Part shown: positions 7,980-14,280 of the stretch, piece after piece | How positions within the stretch are numbered: the stretch's first letter is position 1 | How the letters are laid out: every line of letters starts with the position of its first letter | Assembly (NCBI GenBank): GCA_045546555.1 | Contig: JAZQCY010000083.1 | Coordinates: forward strand, 1-22,097 | DNA: 22,097 nucleotides | Direction: 5' to 3' | Source: UMGS172 sp045546555 | GTDB lineage: Bacteria; Bacillota; Clostridia; Oscillospirales; Acutalibacteraceae | Notes under the pieces: generated by a model | Told to the model about the DNA's origin: nothing | What the model saw: the letters and a program-made list of their open reading frames with translations, nothing else | Database searches by the model: none | Program-made: the position numbers and the translations under genes

Positions 7980-8723
7980 ATGTTTGATTTAAAAGGAAAA
8001 CGTGCGTTGGTGACGGGTTCGAGCCGTGGCATTGGCCGTGCCATTGCGATCAAGCTTGCCCAATGCGGCGCCGAGGTGGTCGTCCACGGTGCAGGCAATA
8101 TGAATAAAGCGCAGGAGACCGTCGATATTATCACCGCCAACGGAGGAAAGGCATCGGCTTATATCTGTAATCTCTGCGACACCGAAAAGGTGAAAAATAT
8201 TATTAACGATATCGGTAATGTTGATATTCTGGTGCTTAACGCATCGGTTCAGATCAAGAAAAAATGGGAAACCATCACGGTTGAGGATTTCAACACGCAG
8301 GTGGGCTGTAACTGGCTGGCATCATTGCTGCTGATACAGGCCGCAGTACCCTATATGCGTGAGAAAAAGTGGGGCCGCATCGTTACCGTGGGCAGTGTTC
8401 AGGAGGCAAAGCCCCACCCCGATATGCTGGTCTATTCCGGCACTAAATCGGCACAGACCAATATGGTGCAGTCGCTGTCGCTACAGCTTGCCGCCGACGG
8501 AATCACGGTCAACAATCTTGCCCCCGGTGTCATTTACACCGACCGCAACGTTGAGGCGCTGTCCGACCCCGAGTATGCCAAAAAGGTTATGGCATCCATC
8601 CCCGTGGGCTTTTACGGTGAGCCCGAGGATTGCGCACCTATGGTCGCACTCCTTTGCTCCGATGAGGGCCGTTACATCACGGGACAGAACATCTTTGTCG
8701 ATGGTGGCAAAAGCGTTCAGTAA
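7980..8723 (+). CDS. SDR-family NAD(P)-dependent oxidoreductase (FabG-like)
   Basis: A 247-residue classical short-chain dehydrogenase/reductase. The cofactor loop TGSSRGIG is at 12-19; the usual NNAG is replaced by LNAS (86-89); the catalytic tetrad is N111, S139, Y152 and K156 (YSGTK); VNNLAPG (177-183) and the C-terminal ITGQNIFVDGG are typical. The family oxidises or reduces alcohol/ketone groups. Placement at the end of a glycosidase/lactonase operon suggests a sugar or polyol dehydrogenase rather than fatty-acid FabG; this is inference. The ATG at 7980 follows GAGGTG (7970-7975), which overlaps the stop of the preceding GH10 gene; a TTG at 7968 lies further upstream in frame but has no suitable site. 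A terminator hairpin follows 17 nt after the stop. Confidence 0.88.
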   Translation: MFDLKGKRALVTGSSRGIGRAIAIKLAQCGAEVVVHGAGNMNKAQETVDIITANGGKASAYICNLCDTEKVKNIINDIGNVDILVLNASVQIKKKWETITVEDFNTQVGCNWLASLLLIQAAVPYMREKKWGRIVTVGSVQEAKPHPDMLVYSGTKSAQTNMVQSLSLQLAADGITVNNLAPGVIYTDRNVEALSDPEYAKKVMASIPVGFYGEPEDCAPMVALLCSDEGRYITGQNIFVDGGKSVQ

Positions 8724-8740
8724 CAAACAATAAAAGCCAA

Positions 8741-8774
8741 AGCCTCTCAAAGCAAATGCTTTGAGAGGCTTTTT
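8741..8774. terminator. Rho-independent terminator between convergent genes
   Basis: A perfect 13-bp stem (AGCCTCTCAAAGC / GCTTTGAGAGGCT) with an AAAT loop, followed on the + strand by TTTTT. It ends the carbohydrate operon. On the - strand the stem is followed by TTGGCTTTTATTG, so it can probably also stop GH43 transcripts, whose stop codon lies 2 nt from the hairpin. Confidence 0.93.
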
Positions 8775-8775
8775 G

Positions 8776-9615
8776 TCAGCATTTTTCGGCTATTTCTTTA
8801 GAGGTGTATGGGATAAGCACGGGACGTTCCAAAAGACGGACATTGGGCTGGTGGAAGATGAAATACTCCTTGCCGTCAAGCGCCGTGAACAGCATTCCGT
8901 GGCCGCCGTCGTCTTTAAAGACAAGGTTATCGGACACCGACCAATGGCCACCTATCTTCCCGTTGTCGGAGTAGGCAATACCCTCACAGTAGCCACCGTC
9001 CTTAACAAAGCTTGCCCAAACGCAGGCTAACTTTTCACCGTGATTTACAACAAACGGACCGTCAGTTACAAAGTTGCCCTCACCCGTAACGCTTCTGACC
9101 CACGGTGCATCGCCTGCGCTCCAAAGCACAAACGGTTCGCCGTCGGCCTTTTTAAGGTCGGGGGTTAGACGCATACCGCACACGGTACCGTTTTTGATCT
9201 GTATCCATTCGTGGCAGAAGATCATGTAAGGCACGCCGTCCTCAACGTAAAATGTGCCGTCAAGTGCCGACCAATCCTCGGGAGTGACCTTGCCTTTAGA
9301 CCAATCGGTAAAGGTGCCATCGGGAGTGTCGCAGACCAAAATTCCCGTGCCACGGGGGCCGACCTCGGGCTTAAAGGTGGCAAACATATAGTATTTGCCG
9401 TTAAACTTATGAACCTCGGGTGCCCAAAATTCCTTTATACCCCAAAATCCGTCATAATACTCAAAAATGGATTTTGCCGCGCTCCAATTTTCAAGGTCTT
9501 CACTTACGTATACGTCAAAGCCATTGTAGTCAAAGCCTCGTGAGCCGTACATATAATACTTGCCGTTATCGGTCAGAATAAACGGGTCACGGATATTTAT
9601 ATCGGATAGTTTCAT
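8776..9615 (-). CDS. Glycoside hydrolase family 43 protein (arabinofuranosidase/xylosidase type)
   Basis: A 279-residue five-bladed-propeller glycosidase of GH43, a family that removes arabinose or xylose from hemicellulose and arabinan. Candidate active-site residues are D10 (IRDP, base), D119 (ALDGTF, pKa modulator) and, in the third position, D185 in TDGPF where many members have Glu (EGP); E67 (WAPEVHK) and H239 (GGHGM) are also typical. No signal peptide, so probably cytoplasmic. The start ATG at 9615 is 8 nt after GGAGG; a TTG at 9630 would overlap that site. It has its own promoter (9648-9676) and faces the GH10 operon, whose substrates it may share. The exact specificity is not predictable. 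Confidence 0.87.
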   Translation of the reverse strand: MKLSDINIRDPFILTDNGKYYMYGSRGFDYNGFDVYVSEDLENWSAAKSIFEYYDGFWGIKEFWAPEVHKFNGKYYMFATFKPEVGPRGTGILVCDTPDGTFTDWSKGKVTPEDWSALDGTFYVEDGVPYMIFCHEWIQIKNGTVCGMRLTPDLKKADGEPFVLWSAGDAPWVRSVTGEGNFVTDGPFVVNHGEKLACVWASFVKDGGYCEGIAYSDNGKIGGHWSVSDNLVFKDDGGHGMLFTALDGKEYFIFHQPNVRLLERPVLIPYTSKEIAEKC

Positions 9616-9647
9616 AATTTGCGCCTCCAAGCGTTTTTACTGAAAAC

Positions 9648-9676
9648 AGTATACCACAGCTCCCTTGAATTTTCAA
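9648..9676 (-). promoter_or_regulatory. Sigma-A-type promoter for the GH43 gene
   Basis: On the - strand TTGAAA (9676-9671), a 17-nt spacer, and TATACT (9653-9648). It lies about 30 nt upstream of the GH43 start and just downstream of the rplL terminator, so GH43 is an independent unit. Confidence 0.82.
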
Positions 9677-9696
9677 TGCAGTAAATTGAAAAACAG

Positions 9697-9733
9697 CAAA
9701 AAAGAAACCCTATCGGTTTGACCGATAGGGTTT
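9697..9733 (-). terminator. Rho-independent terminator after rplJ-rplL
   Basis: Read on the - strand: a stem of 11-13 bp (core ACCCTATCGGT / ACCGATAGGGT, 9731-9721 with 9717-9707), a 3-nt loop, then TTTCTTTTTT. It is about 20 nt after the rplL stop. Confidence 0.92.
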
Positions 9734-9753
9734 TGATCGTCTTCAGTAACAAA

Positions 9754-10131
9754 TTACTTAAGCTCAACCTTAGCGCCGACTTCTTCGAGCTTCTTCTTGA
9801 TCTCTTCAGCCTCTTCCTTAGCGACAGCCTCTTTGAGGGTCTTGGGAGCGCCATCAACAACAGCCTTAGCGTCTGCAAGGCCAAGACCGGTGATCTCACG
9901 AACAGCCTTGATAACCTTGATCTTCTCTGCGCCAGCCTCTGCGAGAACAACGTCAAACTCGGTCTTCTCCTCTTCAGCGGGGCCTGCTGCTGCTACGGGG
10001 CCGGCTACTGCAACAGCTGCTGCTGCAGAAACGCCAAACTCCTCTTCTACTGCGTGTACGAGCTCAGAAAGCTCAAGAACGGTAAGAGCCTTGATCTCTT
10101 CGATCATTGCTGCAATCTTCTCAGATGCCAT
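9754..10131 (-). CDS. rplL: 50S ribosomal protein L7/L12
   Basis: A 125-residue L7/L12, the multi-copy stalk protein of the large subunit that recruits and stimulates translation GTPases. The N-terminal dimerisation helices (IAAMIEEIKALTVLELSELV), an Ala/Pro/Gly-rich hinge at about 37-53 and the C-terminal domain with KTEFDVVL, KIKVIKAVREITGLGLADAK and AVVDGAPK are all present, and the length is normal. Start ATG at 10131 after GGAGG; an in-frame TTG at 10146 would overlap that site. It follows rplJ by 65 nt and shares its promoter and L10 leader. The dedicated terminator at 9697-9733 ends the transcript. Confidence 0.98.
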   Translation of the reverse strand: MASEKIAAMIEEIKALTVLELSELVHAVEEEFGVSAAAAVAVAGPVAAAGPAEEEKTEFDVVLAEAGAEKIKVIKAVREITGLGLADAKAVVDGAPKTLKEAVAKEEAEEIKKKLEEVGAKVELK

Positions 10132-10196
10132 TTTAATTTCCTCCAATAAAATAAATTTGTTTTGTTTTTGTTTTTAATTTGTTTTACGCAACAAGA

Positions 10197-10718
10197 TTAT
10201 TCTGCTGCGGGCTCTGCTGCGCCTTCACCGTCTTTATCAACGATGGCCTGAATGACACGGGCGAATGCAGAAATAGGTGCATTGAATGCATTGCAAACTG
10301 TTGCGAGAAGGATGTCTCTCGGGGGCAGTTTAGCAAGCGAGTCGATAGTTGCGAGATCGATAACCTTACCATCAAGGAAACCGGTCTTGATCTTGAAGCT
10401 ATCGCTCTTCTCAGCGTACTGGCTGAGGATTCTTGCGGCAGCGACGTGGTCGTCTGCGCTGGTAGCAAGTGCGGTGGTACCGTTCAGGAACGGATCCATC
10501 TCGCTAAGGTCAGAGCCTTCGATTGCGAGGTGGAGAAGGGTGTTCTTAACAACAGAGTACTGAACGCCTGCTTCACGGAGCTCTTTACGGAGCTTGGTGT
10601 CGTCTGCAACAGAGATACCCTTGTAGTCAACAACTACACCGGCAACTGCGCCTTCAACCTTGGCCTTGATCTCAGCAACCTGCTGCTGCTTCATTTCCAA
10701 AACTGACTGACTGGGCAA
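10197..10718 (-). CDS. rplJ: 50S ribosomal protein L10
   Basis: A 173-residue L10, which anchors L7/L12 dimers on the stalk base. Recognisable parts are the VVDYKGISVADDTKLRKELR region, YSVVKNTLLHLAIEGSDL and LAKLPPRDILLATV, plus a C-terminal helix that binds L12. The start is inferred as TTG at 10718: GGAGGTG (10731-10725) is 6 nt upstream, and the resulting N-terminus MPSQSVLEMK matches the usual clostridial form. The GTG at 10727 overlaps the ribosome binding site and is unlikely. Expression is probably autoregulated through the L10 leader at 10732-10862. rplL follows in the same transcript. Confidence 0.97.
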   Translation of the reverse strand: MPSQSVLEMKQQQVAEIKAKVEGAVAGVVVDYKGISVADDTKLRKELREAGVQYSVVKNTLLHLAIEGSDLSEMDPFLNGTTALATSADDHVAAARILSQYAEKSDSFKIKTGFLDGKVIDLATIDSLAKLPPRDILLATVCNAFNAPISAFARVIQAIVDKDGEGAAEPAAE

Positions 10719-10731
10719 AATATTCACCTCC

Positions 10732-10862
10732 GAAAAATGAAAAGTGCCTGTTCCAAAGACGGACAGGCACGAAAAAAGTCACAAATAAAGACGATTTAAG
10801 TGTTCATCCTCGGTAGGCAGACTAAAGTCTTTACGCAAAGCACCTACTGTCTTTGGAATTAA
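10732..10862 (-). promoter_or_regulatory. Ribosomal protein L10 leader (autoregulatory attenuator)
   Basis: The roughly 130-nt 5' leader of rplJ. On the - strand a stem forms between GTAGGTGC (10847-10840) and GCCTAC (10818-10813), enclosing a small AGACT/AGTCT hairpin, as in the known L10 leader. The downstream terminator hairpin (10770-10744) has GTCTTTGGAA in its loop and arm (10760-10751), which is an exact 10-nt complement of TTCCAAAGAC at the 5' end of the leader (10858-10849). Mutually exclusive pairing could let L10(L12)4 choose termination or read-through. L10-mediated autogenous control is established in other bacteria; the detailed switch here is inference. Confidence 0.88.
10733..10770 (-). 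terminator. Attenuator hairpin in the L10 leader
   Basis: On the - strand GTGCCTGT (10770-10763), an 11-nt loop, ACAGGCAC (10751-10744), then TTTTCATTTTT. It ends immediately before the rplJ ribosome binding site, the expected place for an attenuator. Confidence 0.87.
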
Positions 10863-10869
10863 CATCAGT

Positions 10870-10898
10870 ATATTACCACAAACCCTGCGGTTTGTCAA
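10870..10898 (-). promoter_or_regulatory. Consensus sigma-A promoter for rplJ-rplL
   Basis: On the - strand a perfect TTGACA (10898-10893), 17-nt spacer, then TAATAT (10875-10870). Transcription would begin near 10862, giving the L10 leader. It lies directly after the stop codon of the MATE gene. Confidence 0.93.
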
Positions 10899-10914
10899 GC
10901 ATTATTTTTAAAAC

Positions 10915-12306
10915 TTATGCATTTTCTTTTGCGAGTCTTCTCAAGCGGTCGCCTTGGGTCAAATTCCTACGCACAATTACCGCATATATGAACAAAGCGG
11001 CAAAGGTCAGCGCCCAGGAAATGGGGTAGGACAGGTAAAGACTTTGTTGCGTGTTCCACACCTTGAAAATCGTGAACACCCACACAACACGCAATCCGCA
11101 GGCGCCGATAAGCGAGATTATCATCGGAACGAACGATTTGCCCATGCCTCGTATTGCACCCGTGGTCAGATCCATCAATCCGCAAATGAAATAGGTAGGG
11201 CAGATGATGGCCAATCGAGCCATTCCCGCCACGATATCGCTCTCGTTAGAGGCATACAGCGACATAAGCTGATGGTCAAAGGCAAGAGCAAGCAATCCCG
11301 AAGCAAGACCGGTTATACCGACAAGCACAAGTGCTGTGTAGTATATCCTTTTGAGTATATCATACCGTTTTGCACCGCAGCATTGACCTGTGAAGGTGAT
11401 AATGGTCTGATAAAATGCGTGCATCGCAAGGTACAAAAAGCCTTCAACATTGGCGGCATTGCCGTTTCCGGCAATAATGCTGGGATCCTTAAAGGAGTTT
11501 ATGGCCGACTGAATGACAAGGTTGGATATCGAGAAAAGTGAGCCTTGGATACCTGCAGGAACGCCGAGTGCGATGATCTGCTTGACCCATGTCGTATTCA
11601 GCCTTATACCCTTTAAATACAGCTTGATAGGCTCATTTGTGCGTATAAGCGTTATAACGGTCAATGCGCAGGCAACAAAGTGAGAAGCCGAGGTCGCAAT
11701 TGCAACGCCTTTAACGCTCATATCAAAGCCAATAACCGTGATAAGATTAAGGATAACGTTTACCACACCGCCGACGGCGAGGTAGAACATAGGCCGCTTG
11801 GTGTCGCCGTAGGCACGCATTATGGCCGAGCCGAAGTTATATATCATCGAAAACGGTGCGCCGATGAAATATATCTGTAAATATTGCTCGGCAAACGGCA
11901 GAACGGTAGTTTCTGTGCCGATCAGTTTGAGCAACGGCTTGGCGAATACAAAGCCTAAAACGGCAATAACGGCACCTGCAATAAAACCGATGAGCATTGC
12001 GGTCTGTATAGCCGAGCGCAGATGCTCATTGTTTTTGGAGCCGATTATACGAGCAATAACAACGTTTACACCGACCGAAATGCCGATGAAAACACCGACG
12101 ATAAGATTGATGAGCGAACCCGTAGACCCGATGGCGGCCTGCGCCAAGGTGCCGTTGACGGTATCAAACTTACCGACAACGATAAGGTCGGCGGCATTGA
12201 AAACAAGCTGCAGAATACCCGACAAAATAACGGGTATCGTGAACAGCAGCATATTTTTTACGAGCGAGCCTTGAAGCAGGTCTTTATTAACGGTTTTCTG
12301 TGACAC
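10915..12306 (-). CDS. MATE-family efflux transporter
   Basis: A 463-residue integral membrane protein of the multidrug and toxic compound extrusion family, which exports drugs, metabolites or other small molecules using Na+ or H+ gradients. The length and roughly 12 hydrophobic segments are typical. Recognisable parts include FTIPVILSGILQLVFNAADL in the first membrane helix, GNGNAANVEGFL mid-protein, and the second-half motif MDLTTGAIRGMGKS. The start is GTG at 12306, 5 nt after GAGGTGGG. It sits between the terminator that follows rplA and the rplJ promoter, an unusual place; no clear promoter of its own is visible in the 94 nt upstream, so it may rely on read-through from the rplK-rplA transcript. 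Substrate unknown. Confidence 0.93.
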   Translation of the reverse strand: MSQKTVNKDLLQGSLVKNMLLFTIPVILSGILQLVFNAADLIVVGKFDTVNGTLAQAAIGSTGSLINLIVGVFIGISVGVNVVIARIIGSKNNEHLRSAIQTAMLIGFIAGAVIAVLGFVFAKPLLKLIGTETTVLPFAEQYLQIYFIGAPFSMIYNFGSAIMRAYGDTKRPMFYLAVGGVVNVILNLITVIGFDMSVKGVAIATSASHFVACALTVITLIRTNEPIKLYLKGIRLNTTWVKQIIALGVPAGIQGSLFSISNLVIQSAINSFKDPSIIAGNGNAANVEGFLYLAMHAFYQTIITFTGQCCGAKRYDILKRIYYTALVLVGITGLASGLLALAFDHQLMSLYASNESDIVAGMARLAIICPTYFICGLMDLTTGAIRGMGKSFVPMIISLIGACGLRVVWVFTIFKVWNTQQSLYLSYPISWALTFAALFIYAVIVRRNLTQGDRLRRLAKENA

Positions 12307-12351
12307 AGTATCCCACCTCTATTAAAAAGCAGAAGAGCAAAAGAAGTAAAA

Positions 12352-12389
12352 AGCGAAAAATAACGGACAGTGCCGTCGGCACTGTCCGT
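12352..12389 (-). terminator. Rho-independent terminator after rplA
   Basis: On the - strand a perfect 12-bp stem ACGGACAGTGCC / GGCACTGTCCGT with a 3-nt loop, followed by TATTTTTCG. It lies 11 nt after the rplA stop and 45 nt before the MATE start. Confidence 0.9.
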
Positions 12390-12400
12390 GAAATTTAAAA

Positions 12401-13096
12401 TTAAGCGCCGTACTTAGAAGCGTTGACCTTAATTCCGGGGCCCATGGTAGTTGCAACTACACAGGACTTGATATACTGACCCTTTGCTGCTGCAGGCTTT
12501 GCCTTGGCAATAGCACCGAGCAGAGTCTCAAAGTTCTCCTGAAGCTTTTCAGGACCAAAGGAGACCTTGCCGATGGGGCAGTGGATGATGTTCTGCTTGT
12601 CAAGACGGTACTCGATCTTACCTGCCTTAGCCTCGGTAACAGCACGTGCTACGTCGGGGGTAACGGTACCGGCCTTGGGGTTAGGCATAAGTCCACGGGG
12701 ACCGAGGACCTTACCGAGACGCCCAACAAGACCCATCATATCGGGAGAAGCGATGACAACGTCGAACTCCATCCAGTTTTCACCCTGGATCTTTGCGACC
12801 AAGTCCTCAGCTCCGACATAATCTGCGCCTGCAGCCTTTGCAGCCTCAGCCTTGTCTTCCTTGCAGAATACGAGAACGCGAACGTTCTTACCGGTTCCGT
12901 TGGGGAGAACGACTGCGCCACGAACCTGCTGGTCAGCGTGACGGGAGTCAACACCCAGACGGATGTGAGCCTCAACGGTCTCGTCAAATTTTGCGGTTTT
13001 GGTTTTTACAGTAAGATCCATTGCCTCGGCAACTTCATACTGCTTTGTAGTATCAACAAGCCCAGCGCTTGCTACATATTTCTTTCCGTGTTTCAT
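12401..13096 (-). CDS. rplA: 50S ribosomal protein L1
   Basis: A 231-residue L1, the E-site stalk protein that binds 23S rRNA and often represses its own operon. Typical segments are KFDETVEAHIRLGVDSRHAD, VVLPNGTGK, FDVVIASPDMMGLVGRLGKV, LGPRGLMPNPK and SCVVATTMGPGIKVN. The ATG follows GGGAGG by 8 nt. It is the last gene of rpmG-secE-nusG-rplK-rplA and is followed at once by an intrinsic terminator. The length is normal for the family. Confidence 0.98.
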   Translation of the reverse strand: MKHGKKYVASAGLVDTTKQYEVAEAMDLTVKTKTAKFDETVEAHIRLGVDSRHADQQVRGAVVLPNGTGKNVRVLVFCKEDKAEAAKAAGADYVGAEDLVAKIQGENWMEFDVVIASPDMMGLVGRLGKVLGPRGLMPNPKAGTVTPDVARAVTEAKAGKIEYRLDKQNIIHCPIGKVSFGPEKLQENFETLLGAIAKAKPAAAKGQYIKSCVVATTMGPGIKVNASKYGA

Positions 13097-13153
13097 TATT
13101 AATTTCCTCCCAAATTAGTGGTTAAATCGGATATTTCCTCCCACAAGGGAGCA

Positions 13154-13579
13154 TCAGTCTTCGACAGTGATGCCCATTGAACGTGCAGTACCTGCAACCA
13201 TAGACATGGCTGCCTCGATAGAAGCTGCGTTAAGGTCGGGCATTTTCTGTTCTGCGATCTTTCTTACCTGCTCCGAAGTGATCTTGGCAACCTTGTTCTT
13301 GTTGGGAACGCCGGAAGCCTTGTCAATTCCGCAAGCCTTCTTGATAAGAACGGCTGCAGGAGGAGTCTTGGTGATGAAAGTGAAGGAACGGTCGGCGTAA
13401 ACGGTGATAACAACAGGGATGATAAGACCTGCGTCATTCTTGGTACGCTCGTTGAATTCCTTAGTGAATGCCATAATGTTTACACCGTGCTGACCGAGAG
13501 CCGGACCAACAGGGGGAGCCGGAGTTGCTTTTCCGGCAGGGATCTGAAGTTTGATATAGCCAGTAATTTTCTGTGCCAT
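13154..13579 (-). CDS. rplK: 50S ribosomal protein L11
   Basis: A 141-residue L11, part of the GTPase-associated centre of the large subunit. The signature LQIPAGKATPAPPVGPALGQ near the N-terminus, the NIMAFTKEFN segment and the C-terminal rRNA-binding region with AMSMVAGTARSMGI are present. The start ATG at 13579 gives exactly the canonical length; GGAGGTG lies just upstream, and a TTG at 13594 is in frame but overlaps that site. It is preceded by a 143-nt untranslated gap after nusG and followed 57 nt later by rplA. Confidence 0.98.
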   Translation of the reverse strand: MAQKITGYIKLQIPAGKATPAPPVGPALGQHGVNIMAFTKEFNERTKNDAGLIIPVVITVYADRSFTFITKTPPAAVLIKKACGIDKASGVPNKNKVAKITSEQVRKIAEQKMPDLNAASIEAAMSMVAGTARSMGITVED

Positions 13580-13722
13580 TTTGTGCACCTCCAAAAATAG
13601 TGGTGGCGGCGTTTTATTTTAAAAACGCACACGGAGCGCCCGTTCAAAAATATTATTTGGCGTTCCTCCCACGGGGCGACGCTATAAAACGTCTGAAAGC
13701 GGCATTGCCGCATTTGTTTCAA
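13580..13722 (-). promoter_or_regulatory. Untranslated gap before rplK, possible leader or L1-control region
   Basis: 143 nt between nusG and rplK, long for this operon. On the - strand it can form GCGGC/GCCGC near the nusG stop and a 7-bp stem GCGTTTT/AAAACGC (13628-13609) just upstream of the rplK ribosome binding site. An extra GTGGGAGGAA at about 13678-13669 has no start codon in range. L1 represses rplK-rplA through leader RNA in other bacteria, but no recognised L1 site could be confirmed, and no convincing promoter was found. Confidence 0.35.
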
Positions 13723-14256
13723 TTAGTCTTCAATCAGTTCGATCTGATTGAGTTCAAGCTCAACAGGTGTTTCTCTGCCGAACATCGAAATGGTGACTCG
13801 AACGCTGTTCTTCTCAACATCGATCTCGTCAACGATACCGGTAAAGCTCTCCAGAGGACCGTCGATAATGTTGACGGAATCTCCGACTGCGTATTTGACC
13901 TCGACGCTGCGCTTTTCAACGCCCAAGGACTCAACCTCTTTATCGGTAAGCGGAACCGGCTTGGAAGCCGGACCAACGAAGCCCGTGCAGCCGCGTGTGT
14001 TACGCACGACGTACCACGAGTCATCGGTAACGATCATTTTGATCATTACATAACCGGGGAATATCTTTCTTTCGACTTGGCGTTCCTTACCGTCTGCACC
14101 GATCTCGGTAACAATTTCGGTAGGTATCTTGATGTCCTGGATAAGATCCTGCATTCCACGGTTTTCGACCATCTTTTCAAGGTCGGTCATGACCTTGTTT
14201 TCATAGCCTGAGTATGTGTGTACTACATACCACTTTGCTTCGCCTAAATCTGCCAT
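13723..14256 (-). CDS. nusG: Transcription termination/antitermination factor NusG
   Basis: A 177-residue NusG. The N-terminal NGN domain begins AKWYVVHTYSGYENKV and includes the IFPGYVMIKM and YVVRNTRGCTGFVG segments that contact RNA polymerase; the C-terminal KOW domain (YAVGDSVNIIDGPLESFTGI) follows. NusG links RNA polymerase to ribosomes or termination machinery and regulates pausing. The ATG follows GGGAGG. It lies 24 nt after secE, the order conserved across bacteria. The size and domains are normal. Confidence 0.98.
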   Translation of the reverse strand: MADLGEAKWYVVHTYSGYENKVMTDLEKMVENRGMQDLIQDIKIPTEIVTEIGADGKERQVERKIFPGYVMIKMIVTDDSWYVVRNTRGCTGFVGPASKPVPLTDKEVESLGVEKRSVEVKYAVGDSVNIIDGPLESFTGIVDEIDVEKNSVRVTISMFGRETPVELELNQIELIED

Positions 14257-14280
14257 AGCTTAACCTCCCAATTCGACGGA

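Noticed and set aside
13480..13722. An 80-residue open frame on the - strand across the nusG-rplK gap and the rplK start
   Set aside because: It overlaps the rplK reading frame out of phase, has basic, low-complexity composition and no ribosome binding site, so it is a shadow of rplK.
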